Below the pieces are notes generated by a model. That model worked only from the letters and a program-made list of their open reading frames with translations. It had not been told where the DNA came from and made no database searches. 64,000 nt of DNA from Mannheimia haemolytica. Lineage in GTDB: Bacteria; Pseudomonadota; Gammaproteobacteria; Enterobacterales; Pasteurellaceae. Position 1 is the first letter of the stretch. Each line of letters starts with the position of its first letter. The position numbers and the translations under genes are program-made. The stretch covers positions 42,951-106,950 of the forward strand of contig NZ_SMAC01000004.1 in NCBI RefSeq assembly GCF_004342115.1, read 5' to 3'. This document shows, one piece after another, positions 21,597 through 32,238 of this stretch.

Positions 21597-22334
21597 TCAT
21601 TCAATCGAAAGCACAATCGCCTGTGTATCATTTTCAATTTGCCAGCGAATATTGTAGCCGGCAAGGTTCATACCATAAACTCGCTCACTAGGTTTCCCTT
21701 GTTGATACGCCGGGCGAGGGTCTTGGGCGATGACATCGGCAAGAAAACTAAGCGGCTGTTCGATGCCAAATTTTGCAAAATTTCGGCAAAATTCGACAGC
21801 TTGTTTTGCCTCCTCGCTAAAACGCACCGCTAATCTTGCTTGTGGTTTTTGCTGAGCAAAACCGGAAACCGCTTGCGGCTCGCTATCTGCAAATGCAATG
21901 TAAGGCTTGATGTCAAAAATTGGTGTGCCGTTAACTAAATCCACGCTGCCTAATTTCAAATAAACTTCACTCCCCCCCGCCACTACCGCTTCTAACTTCA
22001 CTTTCGATAAGCCAAGCGGATTCGGACGATGGGTGGCACGGCTGGCAAAGACCCCGACCCGTTCGTTCCCGCCCAAGCGAGGCGGTCTGACGGTGGCGTG
22101 CCACTCTCTTTCGGGAATGTGATGGAATTGGAAAATCAACCAAATATGACTAAATTTCTCCAAGCCTCTGACTGCATCGGGGGTATTGTAAGGCGGAATT
22201 AAACGTAGAATGCCTTTCCCCTCCGCTACCAAATTCGGCTGACGAGGCACGGAAAATTTTTCATCATAGGGGCTTTCCACAAAACCGATAGGGTTTAATT
22301 GAATCGGGGTTAGTTGATTTGAGGTAGAGTTCAT
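21597..22334 (-). CDS. trmO: tRNA (N6-threonylcarbamoyladenosine-37)-methyltransferase TrmO
   Basis: Adds a methyl group to t6A37 in threonine tRNAs. The TsaA/YaeB beta-barrel fold is recognisable from [19 protein letters not shown] near the N-terminus, [11 protein letters not shown], and [12 protein letters not shown], which holds the S-adenosylmethionine-binding residues; the C-terminal extension ([19 protein letters not shown]) is also present. 245 residues. The start at 22334 (MNSTSNQL) is preferred; an open frame reaching 22433 enters a palindromic repeat. The gene ends beside the SIMPL gene on the same strand. Confidence 0.92.
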   Translation of the reverse strand: MNSTSNQLTPIQLNPIGFVESPYDEKFSVPRQPNLVAEGKGILRLIPPYNTPDAVRGLEKFSHIWLIFQFHHIPEREWHATVRPPRLGGNERVGVFASRATHRPNPLGLSKVKLEAVVAGGSEVYLKLGSVDLVNGTPIFDIKPYIAFADSEPQAVSGFAQQKPQARLAVRFSEEAKQAVEFCRNFAKFGIEQPLSFLADVIAQDPRPAYQQGKPSERVYGMNLAGYNIRWQIENDTQAIVLSIE

Positions 22335-22391
22335 TACGCTTTTTTCTGTTAAAATAATATAAAATATTGGACATAATGATATGAAATTGAG

Positions 22392-22464
22392 GATGGTGCA
22401 AGCGTCCACGCTTGTACCAATTCGTTTTACCATTTAACACAAGAGTGGACGCTTGCACTATCGC
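22392..22464. repeat. Dispersed palindrome, family A (copy 1)
   Basis: The left arm GGTGCAAGCGTCCACGCTTG is matched by a right arm of GAGTGGACGCTTGCAC type. The left arm is itself a palindrome (CAAGCGT..ACGCTTG). The first 27 bases, from GATGGTGCAAG to CTTGTACC, are identical to the copy at 45887-45957. It lies in the gap between the divergent genes trmO and menA. Confidence 0.85.
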
Positions 22465-22513
22465 TTAAATCCTTAACATCATTGTAAATGAAATTACGCT
22501 AAGATTATTCTCT

Positions 22514-23422
22514 ATGAACAAAAATTCTCTCTTTTCGATTTGGTTTACCACCGCTCGCCCGAAAACTTTACCGCTGGCGTTAGCTTCAATTATTGTGGGT
22601 TCAGCACTTGCTCATTGGGCAGGGAAATTTGATGTTGTTACCACCTTACTCGCATTTATCACCACCATTTTGTTGCAGATCCTGTCTAACTTCGCCAATG
22701 ATTACGGCGACCACGTCAAAGGCTCTGACACCAAAGAACGAATCGGACCGCTACGGGCGATTCAACACGGCGTTATTAGCGGTGAACAACTTAAGAAAGC
22801 CGTGATTATCTTAAGCCTACTCTCGTTTGTTTCCGGTGTTGCCTTAAGTGCCTATGCTTTTGAAACAGTGCAGGATCTGTTTTTCTTTATCGGGCTTGGC
22901 ATCGTCTCAATTATTGCCGCCATTACTTACACCGTCGGCAAAAAAGCCTACGGCTATTTGGGGCTGGGCGATCTATTTGTGCTGATTTTCTTTGGCTTTG
23001 TAGCGGTAATCGGCGTGTTCTACTTGCAGGCTCATAGCCTACCTATAATGATTCTGCTCCCTGCTTTCGGTTGCGGATTGCTGTCTGTAGCAGTGTTAAA
23101 TATCAATAACTTGCGTGATATTAACCAAGACCGACAAGCTGGGAAAAACACTCTCATTGTACGAATCGGTAGCCAAAACGGGCGAAAATACCACGTTGCA
23201 TTGTTAGTGCTAGCGGTCATTTCTTATCTGATTTTTGCAATTTCTGAATTTGAACATTGGTATAGCTTCATTTTTTTGCTGTCTGTACCGTTACTGGCAA
23301 AACACGCTCGTTTTGTCTATCAGCATAAAGACCCAAAAGAACTCTACCCAATTCTAGGGCAAATGGCAGGGCTGGCGTTGCTCACTAATCTATTATTTAG
23401 TTTGGGCATTGTGTTAGGGTAA
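22514..23422 (+). CDS. menA: 1,4-dihydroxy-2-naphthoate octaprenyltransferase
   Basis: Attaches the polyprenyl tail to dihydroxynaphthoate, giving demethylmenaquinone, in the inner membrane. 302 residues with about eight or nine membrane helices. The UbiA-family prenyl-diphosphate site is NFANDYGDHVKGSD (near residue 60), and the second Asp motif is NNLRDINQDRQAGKNT (near residue 197). The N-terminus FTTARPKTLPLALASI is typical of MenA. It stands alone, divergent from trmO. Confidence 0.95.
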   Translation: MNKNSLFSIWFTTARPKTLPLALASIIVGSALAHWAGKFDVVTTLLAFITTILLQILSNFANDYGDHVKGSDTKERIGPLRAIQHGVISGEQLKKAVIILSLLSFVSGVALSAYAFETVQDLFFFIGLGIVSIIAAITYTVGKKAYGYLGLGDLFVLIFFGFVAVIGVFYLQAHSLPIMILLPAFGCGLLSVAVLNINNLRDINQDRQAGKNTLIVRIGSQNGRKYHVALLVLAVISYLIFAISEFEHWYSFIFLLSVPLLAKHARFVYQHKDPKELYPILGQMAGLALLTNLLFSLGIVLG

Positions 23423-23445
23423 GTTGCAAAATTTTAACAAAACTA

Positions 23446-23476
23446 AACCGCTTGTAATAAAGGATTACAAGCGGTT
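23446..23476. terminator. Terminator built from inverted uptake signals after menA
   Basis: AACCGCTTGTAAT (23446-23458) and ATTACAAGCGGTT (23464-23476) form a 13-bp perfect stem followed by TGTTTTTT on the plus strand. It serves menA and possibly the convergent lipoprotein gene. Confidence 0.9.
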
Positions 23477-23497
23477 GTTTTTTATCTAAATTTACAA

Positions 23498-24484
23498 TTA
23501 GTTATCTAGTTCTTCAAAGAATCCATCTTTTTCGCCACGTTGATACTCCGAATTGAGCAACTTATTAATAATGTACCAATCCGCTTCAACCTCTATATCG
23601 CCTTCTGCATAAGCACCTAATTCGTATGGCGGATAAACAAAAGCAATGCCGTGAGGGGTAAAGTAGAATTGGTCAGAAATACGGAACTCTTTTTTATCAG
23701 CAAATCCATTATAGTTGCCATTTTCATCCACACGCACGCTACTGTAATTTTCCCAAAGAATGTCTTTCAGTTGAACTTGATTTTTTGGGCTGATTAAATC
23801 ATTTAAGCCAATGATTGCTTTTTTAGCTAAATCTACATTGATATATTGCGTATAGTGCATACCGTGAGCCCCACCCATATAGGTGTAATGCATCATAGTG
23901 AATGTAGCAATATTATTGCGTTGCCCGATAAAAGCACTGGAAATATGATCATCATAGCCAATAGCTGGCTCGGTTTTCACACTTTCTACCAACCCTTGAT
24001 AAACCGCTTCACGATGCTTTTTAAACTCTTCTTCGGTTGGATTTTTCAGCTTTCTGCCTTGTTCTTCATTGTAATCATAGGCCTGATTAATCAAAAGCTG
24101 GTTAAGCCAATCAAAATTGGTTTTTGGTAGAGACACAAACGCACTTACTGTACTTTCTTCTATTGCAAATTCTTGTTTCGGATCAACTTGGTGCTTAATC
24201 ACCTCTTTCTTATCAAAGATTTTCACAATTTCAACATTTAACGCTGTGTTTTGCTGAGCGTTCTCTAACTCTGATTTTAATTTTTCATTTTCTGCTTTCA
24301 CCCCTGAAAGTTCTGCAACTTCAGCCTCTTTTTTTGCTAAATCAGCCTGAGCATTTTTTAATTCTGTGCCTAACTGAACAATTTGTTTTTCGGCTTCTAA
24401 TACCGTTTGGGTCATTTTGCCGTCTTCACAAGCTGAAATCAGAAATACTGAGCCAATTAAAAGTGCTAATAGTGATTTTTTCAT
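23498..24484 (-). CDS. Lipoprotein with coiled coil and DUF3298-like domain
   Basis: A 328-residue lipoprotein. The signal peptide MKKSLLALLIGSVFLISAC ends in lipobox ISAC. A heptad-like coiled coil rich in Glu/Lys/Ala (about residues 25-80) is followed by a globular C-terminal region resembling DUF3298/RsiV-type domains (HYTYMGGAHGMHYTQYINVD, then a C-terminal FTPHGIAFVYPPYELGAYAEG). This domain is found in cell-envelope proteins and the anti-sigma factor RsiV. Start 24484 is chosen for its GGGAGAG ribosome site and signal peptide. Function unknown. Confidence 0.75.
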   Translation of the reverse strand: MKKSLLALLIGSVFLISACEDGKMTQTVLEAEKQIVQLGTELKNAQADLAKKEAEVAELSGVKAENEKLKSELENAQQNTALNVEIVKIFDKKEVIKHQVDPKQEFAIEESTVSAFVSLPKTNFDWLNQLLINQAYDYNEEQGRKLKNPTEEEFKKHREAVYQGLVESVKTEPAIGYDDHISSAFIGQRNNIATFTMMHYTYMGGAHGMHYTQYINVDLAKKAIIGLNDLISPKNQVQLKDILWENYSSVRVDENGNYNGFADKKEFRISDQFYFTPHGIAFVYPPYELGAYAEGDIEVEADWYIINKLLNSEYQRGEKDGFFEELDN

Positions 24485-24577
24485 CTCTCCCTCTTTTGTA
24501 AAAAATACGGTAAATATCACCGCTTGTTATACAGATTAAAACAAAATCCCCTATACCATCAGGCATAGGGGAAATGA

Positions 24578-26449
24578 TTAGTCGTCTAAGAAACTGCGTA
24601 AGGTTTCCGAACGGCTCGGGTGGCGAAGTTTGCGCAGTGCTTTCGCTTCAATTTGACGGATACGTTCACGAGTTACGTCAAATTGTTTACCAACTTCTTC
24701 GAGTGTGTGGTCTGTATTCATATCAATACCAAAACGCATACGCAACACTTTCGCTTCACGCGGGGTTAAGCCCTCTAACACTTCGTTCGTTGCCATACGC
24801 AGGCTCTCCGCAGTGGCGGAATCCAATGGTAATTCAAGGCTTTCGTCTTGAATGAAATCACCTAAATGTGAATCGTCATCGTCACCGATTGGTGTTTCCA
24901 TTGAAATCGGCTCTTTGGCAATTTTCAATACTTTGCGGATTTTATCTTCCGGCATTCCCATACGTTCTGCCAGTTCTTCCGGCGTTGCCTCACGCCCCAT
25001 TTCTTGTAAACATTGGCGTGAAATACGGTTGAGTTTGTTGATAGTTTCAATCATATGCACCGGAATACGAATTGTACGGGCTTGGTCAGCAATCGAACGG
25101 GTAATCGCTTGACGAATCCACCAAGTTGCATAAGTCGAGAATTTATAACCACGGCGGTATTCAAATTTATCCACCGCTTTCATTAAACCGATGTTTCCTT
25201 CTTGGATTAAATCTAAGAACTGCAAGCCACGGTTAGTGTATTTTTTCGCAATCGAAATCACCAAACGTAAGTTAGCTTCCACCATCTCTTTTTTCGCACG
25301 GCGGGCTTTTAACTCACCATTGGAAATACGCCCGCCAATTTCACGAATTTGAGCAATGGTTAAGCCTGATGTTTGCTCTAAATTCTGTAAGTTAGCAATA
25401 TTGACACGGATATTATCCACATAATTAGCTAATTTCGGTACTGCATTTTTCTTGGCATTAATCGCTTTTTCAATCCACGCTTCGCTTAATTCGTGCCCTT
25501 GGAATGCTTTCAAGAAATCCGCTTTTTTCATGCCGGCATATTCCACTGCATAGCGTTGAATTTGACGTTCTTCAGTGCGAACCTGCTTCATCAGTTTTTG
25601 CATAGAAGCAACCAATAAGTCAAATTGCTTCGACACCAAACGGAACTCACGGAAAATATGAGATAAAATTTCAATTTGCTCTTTCGATTTTTTACTGGTT
25701 CGTCCGTGTTTTTGAATGACCAATAACACTTTTTCATGTTGGCTGCGTAGGGCTTCAAATTTTTCACGGGCAAGTTCCGGGTCAATTGAGCTGTCATCAC
25801 TGCTGTCTGAGCTGCTATCACCGTCTTCATCTTCGTTTTCGTCATCTACATCAGGCACATCAGAAGATTCTTCATCTTCACCTAAAGCAGCCTCAATATC
25901 CTCTAACGGTGCTTCTTCTAAAATATTAGGATCGACAAATGCTGTCACTAAATCAGAAAGGCGCATTTCACCGGTTTCAACTTGAGCATAGCACGCTAAC
26001 AGGCCACTTAAGGCTTCCGGATATTCCGCAATCGCACATTGAACTTCGTTAATCCCTTCTTCAATGCGTTTAGCGATATCAATCTCACCTTCACGGGTTA
26101 AAAGCTCAACTGTCCCCATCTCACGCATATACATACGCACAGGGTCAGTAGTTCTACCTAACTCTGATTCTACGGTTGAAAGCACTTTGGTGGCTTCTTC
26201 TACCACATCTTCATCGGCGATATTTTCAGCGAGTAGTAAATCATCCGTATCAGGGGCAGCCTCTAAAACTTGGATACCCATATCGTTGATCATCTGAATA
26301 ATATCTTCGATCTGCTCCGCATCCACCAACTCTTCCGGTAAGTGGTCGTGCACTTCAGAAAGCGTTAAATATCCCTGTTCACGCCCTTGACTGATCAGAA
26401 GTTCTAATTGAGATTGCTGTTCTAATTGTTGATCTGCTTGGTTTTCCAT
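24578..26449 (-). CDS. rpoD: RNA polymerase primary sigma factor
   Basis: Housekeeping sigma-70, 623 residues. Region 1.1 is at the N-terminus; region 1.2 includes [21 protein letters not shown]; an acidic spacer ([20 protein letters not shown]) lies in the non-conserved region; regions 2.1-2.4 include [20 protein letters not shown]; region 4.2 includes [28 protein letters not shown]. It is the last gene of rpsU-dnaG-rpoD on the minus strand. The 258 bases between dnaG and rpoD include a short CCCCTCTTT..AAAGAGGGG palindrome and may hold an internal promoter. Confidence 0.97.
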   Translation of the reverse strand: MENQADQQLEQQSQLELLISQGREQGYLTLSEVHDHLPEELVDAEQIEDIIQMINDMGIQVLEAAPDTDDLLLAENIADEDVVEEATKVLSTVESELGRTTDPVRMYMREMGTVELLTREGEIDIAKRIEEGINEVQCAIAEYPEALSGLLACYAQVETGEMRLSDLVTAFVDPNILEEAPLEDIEAALGEDEESSDVPDVDDENEDEDGDSSSDSSDDSSIDPELAREKFEALRSQHEKVLLVIQKHGRTSKKSKEQIEILSHIFREFRLVSKQFDLLVASMQKLMKQVRTEERQIQRYAVEYAGMKKADFLKAFQGHELSEAWIEKAINAKKNAVPKLANYVDNIRVNIANLQNLEQTSGLTIAQIREIGGRISNGELKARRAKKEMVEANLRLVISIAKKYTNRGLQFLDLIQEGNIGLMKAVDKFEYRRGYKFSTYATWWIRQAITRSIADQARTIRIPVHMIETINKLNRISRQCLQEMGREATPEELAERMGMPEDKIRKVLKIAKEPISMETPIGDDDDSHLGDFIQDESLELPLDSATAESLRMATNEVLEGLTPREAKVLRMRFGIDMNTDHTLEEVGKQFDVTRERIRQIEAKALRKLRHPSRSETLRSFLDD

Positions 26450-26668
26450 AGTCTATCCGTTTATTATGCGAGCAAAAATAGTAGTGGATTATACCACTAA
26501 ATTTGGTTCGACTTCATAAATTCACAAAAAAATTCTATTTTTCTAATTTACACATTACTTTGATGCTTATGAGAACAGAGAGGTGTAGCAAGAGAGATAA
26601 ATAACTTTCTTTTTAGATAGAATTAATTATTTTCTTCGTTCATCACTTCTGCCAAATCTCCCCTAGCC

Positions 26669-26691
26669 CCTCTTTGCTAAAGAGGGGAATT
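26669..26691. repeat. Short palindrome CCCCTCTTT...AAAGAGGGG between dnaG and rpoD
   Basis: This perfect palindrome, CCCCTCTTT-GCT-AAAGAGGGG, is repeated in broken form at 53803-53820 and 53940-53970. It is intercistronic within the macromolecular-synthesis operon. Confidence 0.6.
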
Positions 26692-26707
26692 ATTCGAGCT
26701 TAAAATT

Positions 26708-28456
26708 CTATTGAAACATCAAAAGAGCATACTCTTTTTTCTCATCATCGGTTAAGCCCACAGTTCGGTCTTTGGCAATTAGCTCTTCTTTGCGTAATTC
26801 CACTAATTTGGCGTAGAGAAAATCGAGAGTGTCTATAAATGTTCGTTCGATATTTTCGGGTAACTCTAAATGATCCCAATTTGCGAGGGCTTCAACAATC
26901 TTATATTGGGGATCTTCCCGATAATGTTCAAGTAGCCCGCCCATACTGATACCTGCATTTTGCTGACAAGTTGCGACAATATCGGTTAATAATGTAAAGC
27001 CAGGATCTTTCAAGGAGGCTAAAGCACTTACATCGGGTACGAATTTCACCAAATACGGATTTTGAATCAATAACGCAATCAACAGCCGCATTGGCGTACG
27101 TTTCATTTTGACCGCTTGATGTAAAGGCTTCTCTGCCGCTTTTTTCGTCGGTAACAGAGCTTCTATCTGCGTTGGGTCTAAAATGCCTAATTTCTGTCCT
27201 AAAATATTGCGTAAATACACTCGCAGCATCTCGCCCGGAATACGATTAATTAACGGCACAGCTAAAGCAGCGAGCTTGGATTTTCCCTCTTTTGAAGAGA
27301 GATCCACATCCGCCAGCAAACTGTCAAATAAGAAATCGTTTAATGGCTTGGCATTCTGTGCCACATATTGCTCAAATCCTTCTTTACCTTGAGAACGAAC
27401 AAAGGTGTCTGGATCTTCGCCATCGGGCAAGAAAATAAATTTCAGTTGGCGACCGTCTTGCAAATAAGGCAACGCATTTTCTAATGCACGCCATGCAGCA
27501 TCTCGGCCGGCTCTATCGCCATCATAACAACAGACAATTTGCTCGGTGCAACGAAACATTTGCTGAATTTGTTCACCAGTGGTTGCCGTGCCTAAAGAAG
27601 CAACTGCGTTATCCACCCCAAATTGAGCAAGGGCAACCACGTCCATATATCCTTCCACCACGAATAGATAATCCGGCGTTTCATTGACTTTCAGTGCTTG
27701 ATACAAGCCATATAACTCGCTACCTTTATGATAAATCACCGTTTCGGGCGAGTTCATATATTTCGCTCCTTGCTCATCATTCGGCAGCACTCGCCCACCA
27801 AAGGCAATCACTCGTCCACGCTTATCCCGAATCGGGAACATTACCCGATTGCGAAATTTATCGTAAATTCGACCGCTATCATTTTTGGTTAAAACGCCCG
27901 TATCGAGCAATTTCTGAATATCTTCCTGCGATTGCCCAAAAGTACGGAGGGCTGCATCAAAGGCATTCGGAGCAAAACCGATTTCAAAGCGTTCGATAAT
28001 CTCAGGCGACAAACCTCTTTGCTGTAAATAGCTTTGTGGCTCAATTTGGTGCGATAAATTCTGCTGATAGAACTTCGCCACCGCCTCCATCAATTCATAA
28101 AGATTACGCTTGGTTTTAAAATTGGCTTGAGGCTTGCCGTCGCGTTGAATAACATTCTCTCTCGGCACTTCCAGCCCGTGCATAGCTGCCAGTTCTTCAA
28201 TCGCTTCCGGAAATTCGAGTTTGTCATAATCCATCAAAAAGGTGATGACATTGCCGTGTACGCCACAGCCGAAACAATGGTAAAACTGTTTTGATTGGCT
28301 TACCGAAAAGGAAGGGCTTTTCTCGTGATGAAAAGGACAGCAGGCTTGATAATCTCGCCCAGCCTTTTTGAGTTTGACCCGACTGTTGATGACCTCAACA
28401 ATATCGGTGCGAGCGATAAGATCATCAATAAATGAACGTGGAATTGTGCCTTTCAT
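26708..28456 (-). CDS. dnaG: DNA primase
   Basis: Synthesises RNA primers at the replication fork. 582 residues. The N-terminal CHC2 zinc domain shows CPFHHEKSPSF and FYHCFGCG (residues about 40-64). The catalytic core has the TOPRIM motif FVVEGYMDVVALAQFG and CYDGDRAGRDA. The C-terminal DnaB-binding domain is present. Start 28456 (MKGTIPRSFIDDL) follows AGGAGG; the longer open frame to 28552 is not needed. It is the middle gene of the macromolecular-synthesis operon. Confidence 0.97.
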   Translation of the reverse strand: MKGTIPRSFIDDLIARTDIVEVINSRVKLKKAGRDYQACCPFHHEKSPSFSVSQSKQFYHCFGCGVHGNVITFLMDYDKLEFPEAIEELAAMHGLEVPRENVIQRDGKPQANFKTKRNLYELMEAVAKFYQQNLSHQIEPQSYLQQRGLSPEIIERFEIGFAPNAFDAALRTFGQSQEDIQKLLDTGVLTKNDSGRIYDKFRNRVMFPIRDKRGRVIAFGGRVLPNDEQGAKYMNSPETVIYHKGSELYGLYQALKVNETPDYLFVVEGYMDVVALAQFGVDNAVASLGTATTGEQIQQMFRCTEQIVCCYDGDRAGRDAAWRALENALPYLQDGRQLKFIFLPDGEDPDTFVRSQGKEGFEQYVAQNAKPLNDFLFDSLLADVDLSSKEGKSKLAALAVPLINRIPGEMLRVYLRNILGQKLGILDPTQIEALLPTKKAAEKPLHQAVKMKRTPMRLLIALLIQNPYLVKFVPDVSALASLKDPGFTLLTDIVATCQQNAGISMGGLLEHYREDPQYKIVEALANWDHLELPENIERTFIDTLDFLYAKLVELRKEELIAKDRTVGLTDDEKKEYALLMFQ

Positions 28457-28551
28457 TGATTTCCTCCTGCTCTTTGAATGATACAAGCGGAGCAATTTTG
28501 CAAATTTTTTGCAAAAAACAACCGCTTGAAATAGAAACGTTAAAAACACCA

Positions 28552-28580
28552 AAACCGTGAGCCTAACGGAATCACGGTTT
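28552..28580 (-). terminator. Intercistronic attenuator between rpsU and dnaG
   Basis: AAACCGTGA (28552-28560) pairs with TCACGGTTT (28572-28580) and is followed on the minus strand by TTGGTGTTTTT. In E. coli a terminator in the same position lowers dnaG expression relative to rpsU; the same role is inferred here. Confidence 0.75.
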
Positions 28581-28609
28581 CGATATAGTTTGCTAACCAG
28601 CCTAACTAA

Positions 28610-28825
28610 TTAGTATAAACGTGTGTTACGTGCGTTCTCACGGAAATTACGTTTAGCGTGACGTTTAGCAAGTGATGCTTTTTCACGTTTACGAATTGTA
28701 GTTGGTTTTTCGTAGAATTCACGAGCACGAACTTCAGCTAAGATACCCGCTTTTTCGCAAGAGCGTTTGAAACGACGTAATGCTACGTCAAATGATTCAT
28801 TTTCACGAACTTTAATTACTGGCAT
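28610..28825 (-). CDS. rpsU: 30S ribosomal protein S21
   Basis: A 71-residue basic ribosomal protein beginning [21 protein letters not shown], the canonical S21 sequence, and ending in an Arg/Lys-rich tail ([14 protein letters not shown]). It is needed for translation initiation on many mRNAs. GAGGTGATGGC precedes the ATG. It is first in the rpsU-dnaG-rpoD operon and forms one border of the O-antigen locus. Confidence 0.98.
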   Translation of the reverse strand: MPVIKVRENESFDVALRRFKRSCEKAGILAEVRAREFYEKPTTIRKREKASLAKRHAKRNFRENARNTRLY

Positions 28826-28891
28826 ATGCCATCACCTCAGAAAAATATGATTAAATTAAACCGCACACAATTTTGGCGGCATAGAACAAAA

Positions 28892-28911
28892 AAGGTAGTG
28901 CATTCTACCTT
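28892..28911 (-). terminator. Terminator after the Uma2 gene
   Basis: On the minus strand AAGGTAG and CTACCTT form a 7-bp stem around AATGCA, followed by TTTTG. It lies 60 bases after the Uma2 stop and before rpsU. Confidence 0.65.
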
Positions 28912-28972
28912 AAGCACTCACATAAGTAAAGTAGTATTGTGGCATAAAACCGCCGTATTATGTTGCATTTTT

Positions 28973-29569
28973 CTACAGTTCGAATAATTTCTCGGTCGAA
29001 AAACTTAATGCCGGAAAGACCACCGAAGTTGCCGGTTCATCTTCTGCCACCGGCTGAATACCGATATATTTACCGTTTTCCAACACAAAAATCTGAATAG
29101 TGCGGGTTTCGGGAGAAACAATCCAATACTCTTTCACCCCTTGTTCCTGGTAAAGCTCGTATTTATCTTTCATCTCCCTTTTGGTATTACCCGGAGAAAG
29201 GATTTCCACCACTAAATCCGGTGCCCCTACACAGCCTCTTTCATCTAACTTACTGACATCACAAATTACACAAAGATCAGGCTGCACTACAGTTTTGACT
29301 TTTCCGTTTTCATCGGGAAACCGAACGTCAAAAGGCGCAGAATAAATCTGGCATTGGTGATTGTCAAAAACCTCTAAAAATTTTGCTGTCATCTTCATAG
29401 AAATTCGCTGATGAAAACGAGTAGGAGCCGGAGACATCGCCACAATTTTCCCTTTGATAATCTCAACCCGCTCTTTAAATTTCCATAGCAAATAATCAGC
29501 GTAACTGTAACTTTTTTGTAAGTCCAGTTGATTTAAGCTGGTAATTTCGTTCATTGGTAATAAGCTCAT
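28973..29569 (-). CDS. Uma2-family (DUF820) putative restriction-like endonuclease
   Basis: A 198-residue protein of the Uma2/DUF820 family, which adopts a PD-(D/E)XK nuclease fold. The likely active-site segments are GAPDLVVEILSPG (Asp and Glu-x-x of the motif) followed by TKREMKDKYELYQEQGVKEYWIV, where the family Lys falls. Upstream, VQPDLCVICD is also typical. Family members are abundant in cyanobacteria and some are encoded by mobile DNA; cellular role is unknown. GGAGGCGGT precedes the ATG. It stands at the rpsU edge of the O-antigen locus and is unlike the sugar genes around it. Confidence 0.8.
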   Translation of the reverse strand: MSLLPMNEITSLNQLDLQKSYSYADYLLWKFKERVEIIKGKIVAMSPAPTRFHQRISMKMTAKFLEVFDNHQCQIYSAPFDVRFPDENGKVKTVVQPDLCVICDVSKLDERGCVGAPDLVVEILSPGNTKREMKDKYELYQEQGVKEYWIVSPETRTIQIFVLENGKYIGIQPVAEDEPATSVVFPALSFSTEKLFEL

Positions 29570-29709
29570 ACCGCCTCCTTTTTCAGAAACATAAGGATAT
29601 TATGCAGAATAATCCCTCAAATTCAACAAAACTTTGCTAAAATGATAGATACTAGCTATAGCCTTAGTATAAAATGGCAAGAATTTTCCATTCTTTAGGA
29701 CTTAGTTTA

Positions 29710-30960
29710 ATGCTTCATCATCTGAAAAAAATAGAAAAGCCACAAATAACGCTTTTTGTAAATATCTTAGTTGCTGCATTTTTTGTAACAGTGCTGACCT
29801 TTAAAAAAGGATATAGTTATGTGCCGATGACTTTAGGCGTTATTGCAACATTTAGTTTCTTATATTACAGATCTAAATTGAAAATAAAATGGCAGTTGGA
29901 TAAGGAGGATAAATATTTTATTTTTACTCTTATTGCTTATTTCCTATCATTTGTGATTTCAACTATTTTCAATGGTGATGGATTTAGAGAAATTGATAAT
30001 CCAAGTAGAATTCTATTACTAATTCCATTAATTTTCTTTTTTAATATTTACTCTATTAAAAAAGAGATAATTTTTCATTTTATTCCTATTGGTTCATTCT
30101 TGGTGGGGATGCTTGCTCTTTATCAAAAATTTATTCTTAAATGGCAAAAACCATTCCCTGACATAATGCATATTCAAGCGGGGAATATCTCTATATTATT
30201 AGGATTACTCAGTATATCCATTGCATTTTATTAGTTCGCAGAAAAGAAAAATAGAATAGCACTCTTATATATTATCTTCGCTGCATTTGGTTTGTTAGCC
30301 AGCATTCTAAGCGGTGCAAGGGGTGGCTGGATTGCCTTTCCTTTTTGTTTTCTACTCATTCTAATATACAATTTACAACATATAAATAAAAAACTAATCA
30401 TATTCATCTCTTTATTATTAAGTGTTGTATTAGCTATATTTATAGCTAGACCAGAATTTGGTATTCAACAAAGATATAATGAGGCTAAATCAGATATAAT
30501 CGGCTATTTTGAGCAAGGAAATAAAAATTCCTCTCTCGGTGCCCGTTTTGATATGTGGGAAAACACCATAGCTGCAATTACAGAAAAACCAATATTAGGA
30601 CATGGTGGTATCGGATATGATAATTTCAGAGAAAGACAAATGAAAGCAAATAAAATGGCAAAAACAACGTACTTTAACAGCTTACATAATCAATATCTAG
30701 AAGCTTCTGTAAAGCGTGGCCTTATTGGATTTTTAGCATTAATAGCAGTTTTAATCATTCCTTTCATCATTTTTACAAAACGCTTGAAAGATAATAATAT
30801 AGCAATAAAATGCACTGCCATTTTAGGGATAATACATATTATTTCTCATTCATTCTTCTTAAGCCAATCATTCTTAGCTCATAATTCAGGGTCAATGTGT
30901 TATTTCTTTATATTAATTTTGCTATACTATTTAGTAAAATATAAAGAGAAGAACATATAA
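29710..30960 (+). pseudogene. O-antigen ligase-like gene with in-frame TAG
   Basis: A multi-spanning membrane protein of the O-antigen ligase/polymerase (Wzy_C) family, which joins O-antigen to lipid A-core in the periplasm. Bases 29710-30231 read MLHHLKKIEKPQ.. to ..LLSISIAFY, then TAG at 30232-30234. The same frame continues without any other break through SILSGARGGWIAFP, the family's conserved Wzy_C region, to 30960. The full reading would be about 416 residues, a normal length. One base change explains the stop. A truncated product would lack the catalytic loop, so the gene is probably inactive unless the stop is suppressed. Confidence 0.8.
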
Positions 30961-30963
30961 AAA

Positions 30964-30991
30964 TAAAGGCAGAAATTAATTTCTGCCTTTA
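30964..30991. terminator. Bidirectional terminator between the ligase gene and rfbB
   Basis: TAAAGGCAGAAATT / AATTTCTGCCTTTA is a perfect 14-bp palindrome with a T-run on the plus strand (ATTTTTT). The stem includes the stop codon of rfbB on the minus strand. Confidence 0.9.
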
Positions 30992-32017
30992 TTTTTTAAC
31001 CCACCATTCTTTATTATCTAAATACCAATTTACTGTTTTACGAAGACCACTTTCAAATGTCTCCTGAGGTTTCCAGCCTAACTCTTTTTGAATTTTAGTT
31101 GAATCTAATGCGTAGCGGACATCATGCCCGGGCCGGTCTTGAACATAGCGAATTAGATCAACATATTTTTTAACATTCTTAGGCTTATTTGGCACTAACT
31201 CCTCTAACAGCTCACAAATTGAATAAACCACCTCAATATTGCTTTTTTCTTGATGGGAGCCAATATTATAACTTGCGCCTAATTTACCTTTAATTAAAAC
31301 ATCGTATAAAGCACGAATGTGATCTTCGACGAAAATCCAATCCCGAATTTGCAAACCATCACCATAAATAGGCAAAGCCTTTCCTTGCAATGCATTTGAA
31401 ATCATTAATGGGATCAATTTTTCAGGATATTGATAAGGACCAAAATTATTGGAGCAATTTGTAATAATCGCTGGTAAACCATAAGTTCTATACCAAGCAC
31501 GTACTAAATGATCAGCCGATGCTTTGGAAGCAGAATAAGGGTTACTTGGGGCATAAGGTAAATTTTCAGCAGATGGTTCAGCTGTTAATGGCAAATCACC
31601 ATACACTTCATCTGTTGAAATGTGGATAAAACGAAACGCTGATTTTCGAGGTTCGGGCAAATGCTCCCAATATTGTCGAGTGACTTCTAACAGAGAATAA
31701 GTTCCAACAATATTAGTTTGAATAAACTCACCAGCACTCTTGATTGAGCGATCAACATGGCTTTCAGCAGCCAAATGCATCACCGCATCAGGCTGATATT
31801 TGCAAAAAATCTCGGAAATTTGACCACTTGCACAAATATCAACTTGCTCAAAATAATAACGCTCAGAATTCTGTACGGTTTTGATTGAGGCTAAATTTGC
31901 AGCATAAGTGAGCTTATCTACATTGATTATATGATGGTCTGTTTGCTTAGCTAAAAAACGAATTAACGCGGAGCCGATAAATCCGGCTCCACCTGTAATT
32001 AATACATTTAAACTCAT
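30989..32017 (-). CDS. rfbB: dTDP-glucose 4,6-dehydratase
   Basis: NAD-dependent short-chain dehydrogenase-type enzyme that makes dTDP-4-keto-6-deoxyglucose, the second step to dTDP-rhamnose and related sugars. 342 residues. Rossmann motif GGAGFIGS at the N-terminus, catalytic STDEVYGDL, and the YSASKAS Tyr-Lys pair. It normally sits with rmlA, rmlC and rmlD; none is visible here. Without these it cannot complete rhamnose synthesis unless they are elsewhere. It is the distal gene of the minus-strand O-antigen cluster. The start may be 32020, since two ATGs are adjacent. Confidence 0.93.
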   Translation of the reverse strand: MSLNVLITGGAGFIGSALIRFLAKQTDHHIINVDKLTYAANLASIKTVQNSERYYFEQVDICASGQISEIFCKYQPDAVMHLAAESHVDRSIKSAGEFIQTNIVGTYSLLEVTRQYWEHLPEPRKSAFRFIHISTDEVYGDLPLTAEPSAENLPYAPSNPYSASKASADHLVRAWYRTYGLPAIITNCSNNFGPYQYPEKLIPLMISNALQGKALPIYGDGLQIRDWIFVEDHIRALYDVLIKGKLGASYNIGSHQEKSNIEVVYSICELLEELVPNKPKNVKKYVDLIRYVQDRPGHDVRYALDSTKIQKELGWKPQETFESGLRKTVNWYLDNKEWWVKK

Positions 32018-32238
32018 CATATAACTAATAGGCTAAGGAAATAAATATCTTAAAAAGGAATTTTGCAAAAAAATATCGCAATCACACGCTTACAATATAT
32101 AAACATAGATAATAACATAAGACATAATTATAATAAAAAAGCTAAAGCCCTAATAATATTCAAATATATAAATCTTGAATTAAATGATTAGCTTTTTAGC
32201 TTTTTAACTTATTAAGCTTATTTAAAAATACTATTTAT

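Noticed and set aside
30232..30234. Possible pyrrolysine or other recoding of the TAG in the ligase gene
   Set aside because: No pyl genes or recoding structure seen, and neighbouring genes show ordinary nonsense and frameshift damage. Simple mutation is more likely.
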